Origin: Rhodoferax sediminis
GTDB taxonomy: Bacteria > Pseudomonadota > Gammaproteobacteria > Burkholderiales > Burkholderiaceae_C
DNA length: 64,000 bases
Reading direction: 5' to 3'
Assembly: GCF_006970865.1 (NCBI RefSeq)
Contig: NZ_CP035503.1
Coordinates: forward strand, 3,857,001-3,921,000
Shown here: piece after piece, positions 46,955 to 56,853 of the stretch
Layout of the letters: each line of letters begins with the position of its first letter
Numbering within the stretch: the stretch's first letter is position 1
Made by a program: the position numbers and the translations under genes
Notes under the pieces: model-generated
What the model saw: the letters and a program-made list of their open reading frames with translations, nothing else
Database searches by the model: none
Told to the model about the DNA's origin: nothing

Positions 46955-48481
46955 ATGAATCCCTTCATTCGTCTGCACCCCCACGACGACGTGCTGATCG
47001 CACGCTCCCAACTGCTCGGCGGCGCCACCGTGGAAGGCATTGCCGTGCACGGCCTGATCCCGCCCGGCCACAAGATCGCCACGCACGCCATTGCCGCCGG
47101 CGAACCGGTGCGCCGCTACAACCAGATCATTGGTTTTGCGAGCAAGCCGATTGCCGCGGGCGAGCACGTGCACACGCACAACCTCGACATGGGACCCAGC
47201 AAGGGCGACTTTGTGCGCGACTATGCGTTCGGCGCCGACGTCAAGCCCGAGCCTGCGCGGCGCGAGGCCAGCTTCATGGGCATCCGGCGGGCCGACGGCC
47301 GGGTCGCCACGCGCAACTACATCGGCGTGCTCACCAGCGTGAACTGCTCTGCCACCGCCGCGCGCGCGATCGCCGACCACTTCTCGCGCCAGACCAACCC
47401 CGGGGCGCTGGCTGACTTTCCCAACGTCGACGGCGTGGTGGCACTGACGCACGGCACCGGCTGCGGCATGGACACCGAGGGCATGGGCATGCAGATCCTG
47501 CAGCGCGTGCTGGCCGGCTATGCCACGCATGCCAACTTCGCCGCCGTGCTGGTCGTCGGCCTGGGCTGCGAGGCGAACCAGATCAACGCCTGGCTGGCCA
47601 GGAGCGGCCTGCGCGAGGGCGACACCTTCAAGGTGTTCAATATTCAGGACACCGGCGGCACCACCAAGACCGTGGCCAAGGGCGTGGCGCTGATCAACGC
47701 GATGCTGCCCAAAGTGAACAACGTGCGGCGCGAACCGTGCAGCGCAGAGCACATCACCATCGGCCTGCAGTGCGGCGGCTCCGACGGCTACTCGGGCATC
47801 AGCGCGAACCCGGCGCTGGGGGCCGCGGTCGATTTGCTGGTGGCCCATGGCGGCAGCGCGATCCTGAGCGAGACCCCCGAGATCTACGGCGCCGAACACC
47901 TGCTGACGCGCCGCGCCGTCAAGCGCGAAGTCGGCGAGAAACTCATAGCGCGCATCAAGTGGTGGGAGCACTACACCGCGATCAACAGCGGCGAGATGAA
48001 CAACAACCCCTCGCCCGGCAACAAGGCCGGCGGCCTCACGACCATTCTCGAAAAATCGCTCGGTGCCGTCGCCAAGGGCGGCACCAGCAACCTGCAGGCC
48101 GTGTACGAATACGCCGAGCCGGTCGATACGCATGGCTTCGTTTACATGGACACGCCCGGCTATGACCCGGTCAGCGCCACGGGCCAGGTCGCAGGCGGCG
48201 CGAACCTGATCTGCTTCACCACCGGGCGCGGTTCGGCCTACGGCTGCGCGCCCTCGCCTTCGCTCAAGCTCGCGACCAACTCGGCGCTGTGGCGCAGGCA
48301 GGAAGACGACATGGACATCAACTGCGGCGAGATCATCGACGGCACCGCCTCGGTCGCCGAGATGGGCCAGCGCATCTTCGATCTGGTGCTGGCCACGGCC
48401 TCGGGCGCACGCAGCAAAAGCGAGACGCACGGCTACGGCCAGAACGAGTTCGTGCCATGGCAGGTGGGCGCGGTGATGTAG
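46955..48481 (+). CDS. UxaA/GarD-family dehydratase (altronate or galactarate type)
   Basis: Dehydratase of 508 residues combining the N-terminal SAF domain (FIRLHPHDDVLIARSQL, to about residue 95) and the large C-terminal domain. FMGIRRADGRVATRNYIGVL marks the domain joint, and THGTGCGMDTEGMGMQILQRVLAGY, GLQCGGSDGYSGISANPALG and TTGRGSAYGCAPSPSLKLATNS are family motifs. UxaA removes water from D-altronate and GarD from D-galactarate. Length and order are normal. The gene follows gntR after 38 bases. Whether it acts in series with, or parallel to, the enolase-type enzyme is open. Confidence 0.9.
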   Translation: MNPFIRLHPHDDVLIARSQLLGGATVEGIAVHGLIPPGHKIATHAIAAGEPVRRYNQIIGFASKPIAAGEHVHTHNLDMGPSKGDFVRDYAFGADVKPEPARREASFMGIRRADGRVATRNYIGVLTSVNCSATAARAIADHFSRQTNPGALADFPNVDGVVALTHGTGCGMDTEGMGMQILQRVLAGYATHANFAAVLVVGLGCEANQINAWLARSGLREGDTFKVFNIQDTGGTTKTVAKGVALINAMLPKVNNVRREPCSAEHITIGLQCGGSDGYSGISANPALGAAVDLLVAHGGSAILSETPEIYGAEHLLTRRAVKREVGEKLIARIKWWEHYTAINSGEMNNNPSPGNKAGGLTTILEKSLGAVAKGGTSNLQAVYEYAEPVDTHGFVYMDTPGYDPVSATGQVAGGANLICFTTGRGSAYGCAPSPSLKLATNSALWRRQEDDMDINCGEIIDGTASVAEMGQRIFDLVLATASGARSKSETHGYGQNEFVPWQVGAVM

Positions 48482-48486
48482 TTATC

Positions 48487-48534
48487 CCCGTCATTCCCGC
48501 GCCCTTCCCCGTCATTCCCACGCCCTTGCCTGTC
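48487..48534 (+). repeat. Tandem half-site repeats before a dRS3-like element
   Basis: Two imperfect copies of CCCGTCATTCCC(G/A)CGCCCTT lie directly before the dRS3-like repeat, each about 20 bases. They resemble its left half, so they may be decayed copies or partial duplications. Confidence 0.5.
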
Positions 48535-48554
48535 ATTCCCGCGCAGGCGGGAAT
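48535..48554. repeat. dRS3-like repeat (ATTCCC-N8-GGGAAT)
   Basis: ATTCCC, eight bases GCGCAGGC, then GGGAAT: exactly the 20-base architecture of the neisserial dRS3 repeat, which serves as a target for filamentous phage and repeat-associated insertions. It lies in the 111-base gap between the dehydratase and the Ldh-type gene. Confidence 0.6.
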
Positions 48555-48592
48555 CCATGGCCACCCCAGCATTTCTTCACCGCCAATAATCC

Positions 48593-49648
48593 ATGTCAAA
48601 AACCCTCCAAGCCCATACCTTGCGGGCACAAGTAGCTACCGTTCTAATAGCATCCGGCAGCTCCGCCACCGAGGCCGCCAGGGTCGCCGACAACCTGGTG
48701 CTGGCCAACCTGAGCGGCCACGATTCGCACGGTGTGGGCATGCTGCCGCGCTATGTGGACGCGGTGCTGGAGGGCGGGCTCACGCCCAACGCGGCGGTAC
48801 AGACCGTGCTCGACGCCGGCAGCCTGCTCACGCTCGATGGCCAGCGCGGCTACGGCCAGGTGGTGGGCGAGCAGGCCATGCAGCTCGGCATCGCGCGCGC
48901 CAAAGCATCGGGCAGCTGCATCATGACCCTGCGCAATACGCACCACCTGGGGCGTATCGGCCACTTTGCCGAGATGGCGGTGGCGCAGGATCTGGTGTCG
49001 CTGCACTTCGTCAACGTGCTGTCGCGCCCGGTGGTCGCGCCCTGGGGCGGGGCCGACGGCCGCTACGGCACCAACCCGTGCTGCATCGGCATCCCGCTGG
49101 CCGGCCGCGAACCTTTCCTGCTCGACTTTGCCACCAGCCGCGTGGCCCAGGGCAAGATGCGCGTGGCCTACAACAAGGGCGTCCAGGTCGAACCCGGCAC
49201 GCTGATCGACGAGCACGGCCACCCCACCACCGACCCCGGCGTCGTCGTGGTGCCGCAAAGCAACGGCCTGTTCGGCGCGCTGATGGCGTTCGGCGAATAC
49301 AAGGGCTACGGCATGGCCGTGGCGTGCGAGCTGCTGGGCGGCGCCTTGAGCGGCGGCGGCACCTGGCACCGCGCCCCCGACAGCGCCCGCGCCGTCGTCA
49401 ACGGCATGCTGACCATCCTGATCGACCCCGCCAAACTCGGCACCCAGGCCGCGTTCGAACAGGAAGCCGCGGCATTTATCGACTGGTTGAAACAGGGCCC
49501 GGTGGCGCCGGGTTTTGACGCGGTGCGCATTGCCGGCGAGCCCGAGCGCGAAGCGCGGCGCGCGCGCGCGGTGGATGGCATTACGCTTGACGATCAGACC
49601 TGGGCCGAGATGGTGGCGGCTGGCGCCAAGGTGGGCGTGAATTTATAA
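48593..49648 (+). CDS. Ldh/MDH2-family NAD(P) dehydrogenase (YbiC-like)
   Basis: Oxidoreductase of 351 residues of the malate/L-lactate/ureidoglycolate dehydrogenase type-2 family, unrelated to Rossmann-fold enzymes. SGHDSHGVGMLPRYVDAVLEGGL holds the catalytic His/Arg region, THHLGRIGHFAEMA, YGTNPCCIGIPLAG, and FGEYKGYGMAVACELLGGAL follow. In this locus it could oxidise the lactate or hydroxy acid released by the FAH hydrolase, or a sugar acid directly. The ribosome binding site is weak. DNA at 48626-48652, within codons 12-20, matches the end of a comamonad repeat. Confidence 0.85.
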   Translation: MSKTLQAHTLRAQVATVLIASGSSATEAARVADNLVLANLSGHDSHGVGMLPRYVDAVLEGGLTPNAAVQTVLDAGSLLTLDGQRGYGQVVGEQAMQLGIARAKASGSCIMTLRNTHHLGRIGHFAEMAVAQDLVSLHFVNVLSRPVVAPWGGADGRYGTNPCCIGIPLAGREPFLLDFATSRVAQGKMRVAYNKGVQVEPGTLIDEHGHPTTDPGVVVVPQSNGLFGALMAFGEYKGYGMAVACELLGGALSGGGTWHRAPDSARAVVNGMLTILIDPAKLGTQAAFEQEAAAFIDWLKQGPVAPGFDAVRIAGEPEREARRARAVDGITLDDQTWAEMVAAGAKVGVNL

Positions 49649-49703
49649 GGAAAAATCGGCCCTAGCCCTTACCCTGCCTAGGCAAACAGCTTCCCTTTTT
49701 ATA
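49649..49703 (-). repeat. Comamonad dispersed AT-rich repeat, copy 4 (inverted)
   Basis: On the minus strand: TGCTATAAAAAGGGAAGCTG, then AGGGTAAGGGCTAGGGCC and TTTTTCC. It lies between the convergent ends of the Ldh-type gene and slmA, and the TAA stop of slmA falls inside the repeat. Confidence 0.55.
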
Positions 49704-50355
49704 GCATCAGCGCGAGACTGGCTTCCAGATACTCCGAGGGTGCGCGCTTGAAACCCGAGCGCGCAAAGCGCTGCAGCCGGCCCACCACGAAGGCGGTGAG
49801 TGCGGACGCCCGCACCTGCGCATCGACACTGGGCGTGGCCGAACCGTTGGCATCGGCCGCGCCGCGCAGGCTTTGTTTCAGCGTCGATTCGATCTTGTCG
49901 AAAAACTGGTTCATGCGCTGCTGCAGGCGTTCGTTCTCGAACACCAGCGCGTCGCCCACCATCACGCGCGTCATGCCGGGATTTTTCTCGGCGAACTGCA
50001 GCAGCATGTGGACGACCTTGCCGGCCTGGCGGATACCGGCATCGGCGCCGTCCGTCTCGCGCTCGGTGATCTGGTTCACCAGCGAAAACACCGTCTGCTC
50101 GATGAACTCGATCAGCCCCTCGAACATCTGCGCCTTGCTGGCAAAGTGGCGGTACAGCGCGGCCTCGCTCACCTCGAGCCGCGCCGCGAGCGCCGCCGTG
50201 GTGATGCGCTCGGCCCCCGGCTGCTCCAGCATGCTGGCCAGCGCCTGCAGAATCTGCACCCGCCGCTCGCCCGGCTTGGGCCGCTTGCGTGCGGGGACGG
50301 CGGCTTCGCCGGCGGAAGGGCTGGCGGAGGAAGTGGAGAGCTCGACGTCGGACAT
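49699..50355 (-). CDS. slmA: Nucleoid occlusion factor SlmA (TetR fold)
   Basis: TetR-type protein of 218 residues. RRVQILQALASMLEQPGAERITTAALAARLEVSEAALYRHFASKAQMFEGLIEFIEQTVFSLVNQI closely follows SlmA, and the later AEKNPGMTRVMVGDALVFENERLQQRMNQFFDKIE segment is also conserved. SlmA binds chromosomal sites and blocks FtsZ rings over the nucleoid. An N-terminal extension of about 28 Pro/Ala/Ser-rich residues is longer than in E. coli. It follows argB on the same strand after 81 bases, a common betaproteobacterial order. A hairpin (CGGTACC/GGTACCG) lies in the gap. Confidence 0.9.
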   Translation of the reverse strand: MSDVELSTSSASPSAGEAAVPARKRPKPGERRVQILQALASMLEQPGAERITTAALAARLEVSEAALYRHFASKAQMFEGLIEFIEQTVFSLVNQITERETDGADAGIRQAGKVVHMLLQFAEKNPGMTRVMVGDALVFENERLQQRMNQFFDKIESTLKQSLRGAADANGSATPSVDAQVRASALTAFVVGRLQRFARSGFKRAPSEYLEASLALML

Positions 50356-50436
50356 GTTTGCAACAAGGTGTAGTCGAATGATTCTCGCACAGCGGTACCA
50401 AGGGTTTCTCCGGTACCGGACCCCGCCCTCACACCC

Positions 50437-52505
<2,069 letters not shown>

Positions 52506-52529
52506 AAACACTCCAAATTTTGCGGGCCA

Positions 52530-54470
52530 TCATGCCACGCGATTTTCCGGCTCCGGCGCGTAGCCGCTGACCAATTGCATGAATATGTTTCTGATCGCCG
52601 CCGCATCATTGCCGTTGGCGGCACGACGCAGGGCTACCAGGGATTGCTCGAGCTCGCCCCAGGCGACAAAATCTTCGCGCGCCTTCATGATCCGCTCGTG
52701 CGCCGTGGATACCGGGTCGTCGCCGATCAACAGCTCTTCATACAGTTTTTCACCGGGGCGCAGGCCGACAATCTCGATTTCGATGTCGCCATCCGGGTGG
52801 TCCGCGTCGCGCAGCGACAAGCCCGAGAGCTGAACCATGCGCCGCGCCAAGTCCATGATCTTCACGGGCTGGCCCATGTCCAGCACAAACACGTCACCGC
52901 CTTCCGCCATGGCGCCGGCCTGCAACACCAGTTGCGCCGCCTCAGGGATCGTCATGAAATAGCGCGTCACCTCTTCGTGCGTGACGGTCACCGGACCACC
53001 CGCCCGCAACTGCTTGCGAAACAGGGGCACCACGCTGCCGCTGCTGCCCAGCACGTTGCCGAAACGCACCATCGAAAAGCGCGTCTGGTTTGGCACCTCA
53101 GGGCCGGGCTGGCCGTCGAGCGCGCAAAAGCGCACGCGCGGGCTGTCCGCCAGCGCCTGCAGCACCAGCTCGGCCATGCGCTTGGTGGCGCCCATGACGT
53201 TGGTGGGCCGCACGGCCTTGTCGGTCGAAATCAGGACAAAATTTTCTACCGCCGTCTCAATCGCAACGCGCGCAATGTTCAAGGTGCCCAGCACGTTGTT
53301 CAGCACCCCTTCGGTGGGGTTGCTCTCGACCATCGGCACATGCTTGTAGGCGGCGGCGTGGTAGACGGTGGCTGGCCGGTAGCGCTGGCAAATTTCCTTC
53401 ATGCGCTCGTAATTGCGCACGCTGCCCAGCAGGGGCGTCAACTGCACGGGCAGTGCCGCGTCGGCGCACAGGCCGAGCAGTTCGCCATGAATCGCATAAA
53501 GCCCAAATTCGTTGTGATCCACCAGCACCAGATGGCGTGGCTTCTCCAGAATGATCTGGCGGCACAGTTCCCCCCCAATGCTGCCGCCCGCCCCGGTCAC
53601 CAGCACCGTCTTGCCGGCCAGGTGGCGCGCCAGCAGGGCCGGATTCGGCGGCACCGGGGCGCGCCCCAGCAGATCTTCCACGTCCAGCTCCTGGAAGTCC
53701 TGCATGGTGACCCGCCCCGCCGCCAGGTCGCCCATGCCCGGCAAGGTGCGCACGTGCACCGGCAAGCCGCGCAGGCTGTCGATGATCTCGTTGCGCCGCG
53801 CGCGGCCCACCACGGGCATGGCCAGCAGGATATCGGTCACCCCCATGCGCTCGATGGCGCCGGGCACTTCGGCCGGCGTCATGATGTCGACCCCGTTGAT
53901 GCTTTGCCCGGCCTTGGACACATCGTCGTCAATAAACCCGAGCAGCACAAACTGCCGGGCCACGCCCAGCGCCAGCGCGGTTTGCACTCCCGCCTCGCCC
54001 GCACCGTAGATCAGCATGCGCCCCTCGGCATGCGGTTTTTTACCTCCTACCCCTGCCAGCCAGAAACGGGCCATGGCACGGCTGGTGCCCACCAGCAGCA
54101 GGAACAACAGCGGCTGGATCAGCCCGACGGTGCGCGGCACGCCCTGCCATTTGAAATACAGCAGCGCAGCAAAAAACAGGGCTGCGTAAAGGGCGATCGC
54201 CTTGGCCGTACTGGCCATGGCCGCCAGCCCTGTATAGCGAAAGATCGCGCGGTACAGCCCGAAGCGGATAAAGATTGGCACCGCAATCAACGGCGCCAGG
54301 GCATAGACATATTTTTGCTGCCCCTGCGGCCAGCCGACCTGATCCACCCGCAAGTAAAAGGCGGCCCACACCGAGAACAGGGCCAGACAAATATCCAGCA
54401 GCATGACCACCAGACGTTTGGCGGGGCGGGGCAGCGCGAGCAAAGGGGCTGCTGATCTATGGAATGGCAT
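52530..54470 (-). CDS. UDP-GlcNAc 4,6-dehydratase, membrane type (WbpM/PglF-like)
   Basis: Nucleotide-sugar dehydratase of 646 residues. Four N-terminal membrane helices (to about residue 140), a Rossmann-like middle region (RMLIYGAGEAGVQTALAL), and the C-terminal SDR domain with TGAGGSIGGELCRQI. The catalytic segment STDKAVRPTNVMGATKR has Met in place of the usual SDR tyrosine, as in WbpM and PglF. It converts UDP-GlcNAc to the 4-keto-6-deoxy sugar, the first step to bacillosamine or related sugars. Its partner aminotransferase lies 2.3 kb upstream, beyond two toxin-antitoxin modules and a broken gene. Confidence 0.92.
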   Translation of the reverse strand: MPFHRSAAPLLALPRPAKRLVVMLLDICLALFSVWAAFYLRVDQVGWPQGQQKYVYALAPLIAVPIFIRFGLYRAIFRYTGLAAMASTAKAIALYAALFFAALLYFKWQGVPRTVGLIQPLLFLLLVGTSRAMARFWLAGVGGKKPHAEGRMLIYGAGEAGVQTALALGVARQFVLLGFIDDDVSKAGQSINGVDIMTPAEVPGAIERMGVTDILLAMPVVGRARRNEIIDSLRGLPVHVRTLPGMGDLAAGRVTMQDFQELDVEDLLGRAPVPPNPALLARHLAGKTVLVTGAGGSIGGELCRQIILEKPRHLVLVDHNEFGLYAIHGELLGLCADAALPVQLTPLLGSVRNYERMKEICQRYRPATVYHAAAYKHVPMVESNPTEGVLNNVLGTLNIARVAIETAVENFVLISTDKAVRPTNVMGATKRMAELVLQALADSPRVRFCALDGQPGPEVPNQTRFSMVRFGNVLGSSGSVVPLFRKQLRAGGPVTVTHEEVTRYFMTIPEAAQLVLQAGAMAEGGDVFVLDMGQPVKIMDLARRMVQLSGLSLRDADHPDGDIEIEIVGLRPGEKLYEELLIGDDPVSTAHERIMKAREDFVAWGELEQSLVALRRAANGNDAAAIRNIFMQLVSGYAPEPENRVA

Positions 54471-54505
54471 CTGGATTTCTTTTCAACTTATTATTTCGCG
54501 TGCAT

Positions 54506-54925
54506 TTACTGTTCCACCAATGCCTGCACATCAGCGATCAGGCTGGGCACCAAAGTGCACAGTTCCTGGATGGTGGATTCCTCGACCTCCAGGTAACCCT
54601 CGTACTCGGCCAGATTTCTTTGCCGATGCGCCGCATCCAGCACGCGCCAGCGATTGGGTGGCCAACCCACGGTGTGGGCCAGGCACTGGAAAACGGTGTA
54701 TCGGTTTTCGCTGCGATAGCCGTGCCAGCGCAGAGCCGCGAGCGCTGCCGCGTGGGCGGCCGTATAGGCACTGGCAAAGCGCCCTTCACGGGAAAGGCTA
54801 CCCAACTGCGCGTCTGCCAGGCGAGTCCGGGCCAGTTCCAGCATGCGTTTGACCTCGGCCGCGTTGCGTGGCTCGGGCTTCAGTTGGCCGATACGAACCA
54901 GGTTATCCAGCGCGGGCAGGCTCAT
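54506..54925 (-). CDS. HEPN-domain protein (putative toxin of an MNT/HEPN pair)
   Basis: Protein of 139 residues, nearly all helical. NAAEVKRMLELARTRLADAQ, GRFASAYTAAHAAALAALRWHGYR and DAAHRQRNLAEYEGY fit the HEPN fold. The usual RNase motif is R-x4-6-H; here the arginine of RNLAEY is followed by Tyr rather than His at the expected distance, a variant seen in several HEPN groups. The ATG ending at 54925 is preceded by GGAG and overlaps the upstream nucleotidyltransferase gene by 23 bases. It is likely the toxin or effector of the pair, but RNase activity is uncertain. Confidence 0.75.
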   Translation of the reverse strand: MSLPALDNLVRIGQLKPEPRNAAEVKRMLELARTRLADAQLGSLSREGRFASAYTAAHAAALAALRWHGYRSENRYTVFQCLAHTVGWPPNRWRVLDAAHRQRNLAEYEGYLEVEESTIQELCTLVPSLIADVQALVEQ

Positions 54926-55493
54926 GGGCATCTCCAATCAATGCGACAGTCGGCTGCGACAAGACACGATTGACAAACGAATCGGGCTCGGCTCGGCGTC
55001 GTTCAAACTCCTGGGGTGTATAGCAGCTTGGATTGATTTTTCGACCCAATAGCGCCTCTACCGGTACAAGCCGCTCCAGAACGTCGCCCAGCAAGAGATC
55101 GGTCCCGACCAGCATCACATCAATATCGCTTTGCGCCGTATCTGTTTGCCTGGCCATCGATCCATAGAGCCACGCAGCTTGCAGATGCGGTGTCAAAGGC
55201 GTCAATGCGTCCCGCAACAGGGGCACCGCGCCAAGCGTCTTGCGCGTCAACGCGACCAATTCACCAAAAACGGGGCTTTGCGGGTTGGCGCTGAAGCGCC
55301 GCAGGTTGCCGACCCGCTCTGAATGCACCAGCCCCGCATCGGTCAAGCGATTGAGCTCCCGCTGCAAAGATGCGCTGCCCAAGCCGGTAAGACGCCGCAA
55401 TTCGCTCAGGTGGTAGCTGCGTTCAGGCTGCCCAAATAGCCACGGGTAAACCCTTGACTGGCTCTCTGAAAAGAACGCTTCAGCAATCGACAT
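54903..55493 (-). CDS. Winged-helix/MNT nucleotidyltransferase (putative antitoxin)
   Basis: Protein of 196 residues. The N-terminal winged helix (YHLSELRRLTGLGSASLQRELNRLTDAGLVHSERVGNLRRFSAN, residues about 26-70) is joined to a minimal nucleotidyltransferase domain with GSMARQTDTAQSDIDVMLVG, the GSx10(D)xD metal motif. In MntA/HepT systems the MNT protein silences the HEPN toxin by adenylylating it. The fused DNA-binding domain implies autoregulation, and a perfect 15-base palindrome lies 22 bases upstream of the start. Confidence 0.82.
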   Translation of the reverse strand: MSIAEAFFSESQSRVYPWLFGQPERSYHLSELRRLTGLGSASLQRELNRLTDAGLVHSERVGNLRRFSANPQSPVFGELVALTRKTLGAVPLLRDALTPLTPHLQAAWLYGSMARQTDTAQSDIDVMLVGTDLLLGDVLERLVPVEALLGRKINPSCYTPQEFERRRAEPDSFVNRVLSQPTVALIGDAHEPARAG

Positions 55494-55514
55494 GCTTAGA
55501 TAATAGCACGATCA

Positions 55515-55529
55515 TGCCAATTATTGGCA
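55515..55529. promoter_or_regulatory. Putative operator of the MNT/HEPN module
   Basis: TGCCAATTATTGGCA, a perfect 15-base palindrome with a central T, 22 bases upstream of the wHTH-MNT start codon. The position fits autorepression by the fused winged-helix domain. Confidence 0.55.
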
Positions 55530-55592
55530 CGTTGACTTTGCGTCTAGCTTCACTTTGCGACCTGCAACAAGGGTGCGAATAAAACAGTTGGC

Positions 55593-55604
55593 ATTAATTG
55601 GAAT
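55593..55604 (+). repeat. Direct repeat, left copy, flanking vapBC
   Basis: ATTAATTGGAAT, identical to 56310-56321 and in the same orientation. The TAA stop of vapC (read on the minus strand) lies inside this copy. Confidence 0.7.
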
Positions 55605-56013
55605 TTGGCGGCTCATCCGCCCAATTCTCAAGCCGCAACCCTGGCACCCGGGCGAATTCGCGGGTGTTGTTAGTCACCAGGACGGTATTGGACGCCAGCG
55701 CATGGGCGGCGATCATCGTGTCAAGTGCGCCGATGGGCTGGCCGCGTCGCTCCAGTCCTGCGCGCAACTCCCCATACTGCCAAATAGTGGAGGCGTCAAA
55801 AGGCAGGACGTCCAGCGGCGCCAGGAACATCTCCAGCGCCTCCCGGTTGCGAGCGGAACCGCTTTTGGCCACTCCAAAGGCCAACTCCGCGGCCGTGACG
55901 CTGGAAATGCCGATATTCCCCATGCGCTCCTGCCTGAAGCGCGCCAACACCGCAGGCGGCCGGGCATTGATCACATAAATGCAAATATTGGTGTCCAGCA
56001 TGTAGCTGATCAA
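55594..56013 (-). CDS. vapC: VapC-type PIN-domain RNase toxin
   Basis: PIN-domain protein of 139 residues. The acidic metal residues are visible as Asp7 in MLDTNICIY, Glu in TAAELAFGV, Asp in ALDTMIAAHAL, and the final group in VTNNTREFARVPGL, the full VapC set. VapC toxins cleave tRNA or rRNA. The start overlaps vapB by four bases. The last codons (EPPNSN and stop) are encoded by a flanking direct repeat, so the C-terminus may have been changed by the event that brought the module here. Confidence 0.92.
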   Translation of the reverse strand: MISYMLDTNICIYVINARPPAVLARFRQERMGNIGISSVTAAELAFGVAKSGSARNREALEMFLAPLDVLPFDASTIWQYGELRAGLERRGQPIGALDTMIAAHALASNTVLVTNNTREFARVPGLRLENWADEPPNSN

Positions 56014-56243
56014 GACGCGATCTCCTCGCGGGCCTGCGCGGCGGGCTGATCGCGGCTGATCTGAAACCCCGGCTCGAAAGCGTCCAGCGCCGCGTCAAGC
56101 ATGGCCCAAGGCTCATTCACCGGCAGCAGCAAGACTCCGTTTCCGAAATGCCGCACAGCGACCTCCACGCCCTCAAAACGGTACTCTTTGGGCAGACGAA
56201 CCGCCTGGCTGCGCCCCGACTGAAAAAGACGTGCGGTATCCAT
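56010..56243 (-). CDS. vapB: VapB-type AbrB-fold antitoxin
   Basis: Antitoxin of 77 residues. MDTARLFQSGRSQAVRLPKEYRFEG is the standard VapB/SpoVT-AbrB DNA-binding segment; the C-terminal part is acidic and would wrap VapC. GGGGAG precedes the ATG ending at 56243. An inverted repeat AATGGT/ACCATT at 56272-56287 just upstream is a likely operator for the VapBC complex. Confidence 0.9.
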   Translation of the reverse strand: MDTARLFQSGRSQAVRLPKEYRFEGVEVAVRHFGNGVLLLPVNEPWAMLDAALDAFEPGFQISRDQPAAQAREEIAS

Positions 56244-56271
56244 AAGCACTCCCCGAGAATTGATAACTACC

Positions 56272-56287
56272 AATGGTAACCACCATT
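56272..56287. promoter_or_regulatory. Putative VapBC operator
   Basis: AATGGT (56272-56277) and ACCATT (56282-56287) form an inverted repeat around AACC, with GGTAACC palindromic inside it. It lies 29 bases upstream of the vapB start. Confidence 0.5.
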
Positions 56288-56309
56288 ACGAATAAAAGCA
56301 AGCCCATAA

Positions 56310-56340
56310 ATTAATTGGAATCTGACCCCCATTAATTTCA
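56310..56340 (+). repeat. Direct repeat, right copy, with REP-like GGGGTCAGATTC motif
   Basis: ATTAATTGGAAT (56310-56321) repeats the left copy at 55593. It continues CTGACCCCCATTAAT, so the minus strand reads GGGGGTCAGATTCC flanked by ATTAAT on both sides. This resembles GGGGTCAGA-type motifs found near REP-associated transposases. No transposase is present. Confidence 0.55.
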
Positions 56341-56853
56341 ATGCGAAACTCCATCGCGGCGCAGCACCTTCACAAACGTCATCCACAGAATGCGCAGGTC
56401 AAACCCCAGCGATTGCCGCTGCAGGTATTCCACATCCAGCTTGACCTTGTCCGGGATCGGCAGTTCATCTCGCCCATTGACCTGCGCCCACCCTGTGAGC
56501 CCAGGCACCAGTTCATGCACCCCATGCTGCGTGCGCAAGGCAATCAGGTCCTGCTGATTGAACAAGGCAGGGCGTGGCCCCACAAAGCTCATGTCGCCCA
56601 CCAAAATGCTCCACAACTGCGGCAGCTCGTCCAGGCTGCTCTTGCGCAGGAAAGAGCCGATGGGCGTCAGATACGCCTTGGGGTCCGGCAGCAAATGGGT
56701 AGCAACGGCCGGCGTGCCGATGCGCATGCTGCGGAACTTGGGCATTTTGAAAATCTTGTTGTGGCGGCCCACCCGATCGGACCAAGCCAGAACGGAGCCC
56801 GCAAACTGGTTCAGCGGCCTGCCTGCCTCAAAACAGCGGCCAGCACCTTGCAA
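56338..56853 (-). pseudogene. 5'-truncated bacterial sugar transferase (WcaJ/PglC-like)
   Basis: The frame from about 56796 down to 56338 encodes a normal sugar-transferase domain: WSDRVGRHNKIFKMPKFRSMRIGTP, LRKSSLDELPQLWSILVGDMSFVGPRPALF, GLTGWAQVNGRDELP and the end VLRRDGVSH. What is missing is the first 35-40 residues, including the start and the membrane helix that anchors these enzymes. The open frame runs instead into the last codons of the aminotransferase gene. This looks like a deletion that fused the remnant to the aminotransferase 3' end. A complete, different transferase is encoded at 58646. A short protein could still be made but would lack its membrane anchor. Confidence 0.75.

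Noticed and set aside
50393..50418. CGGTACC/GGTACCG hairpin between argB and slmA, considered as an argB terminator.
   Set aside because: The 12-base loop and lack of a T-run make it weak; the two genes may be co-transcribed.
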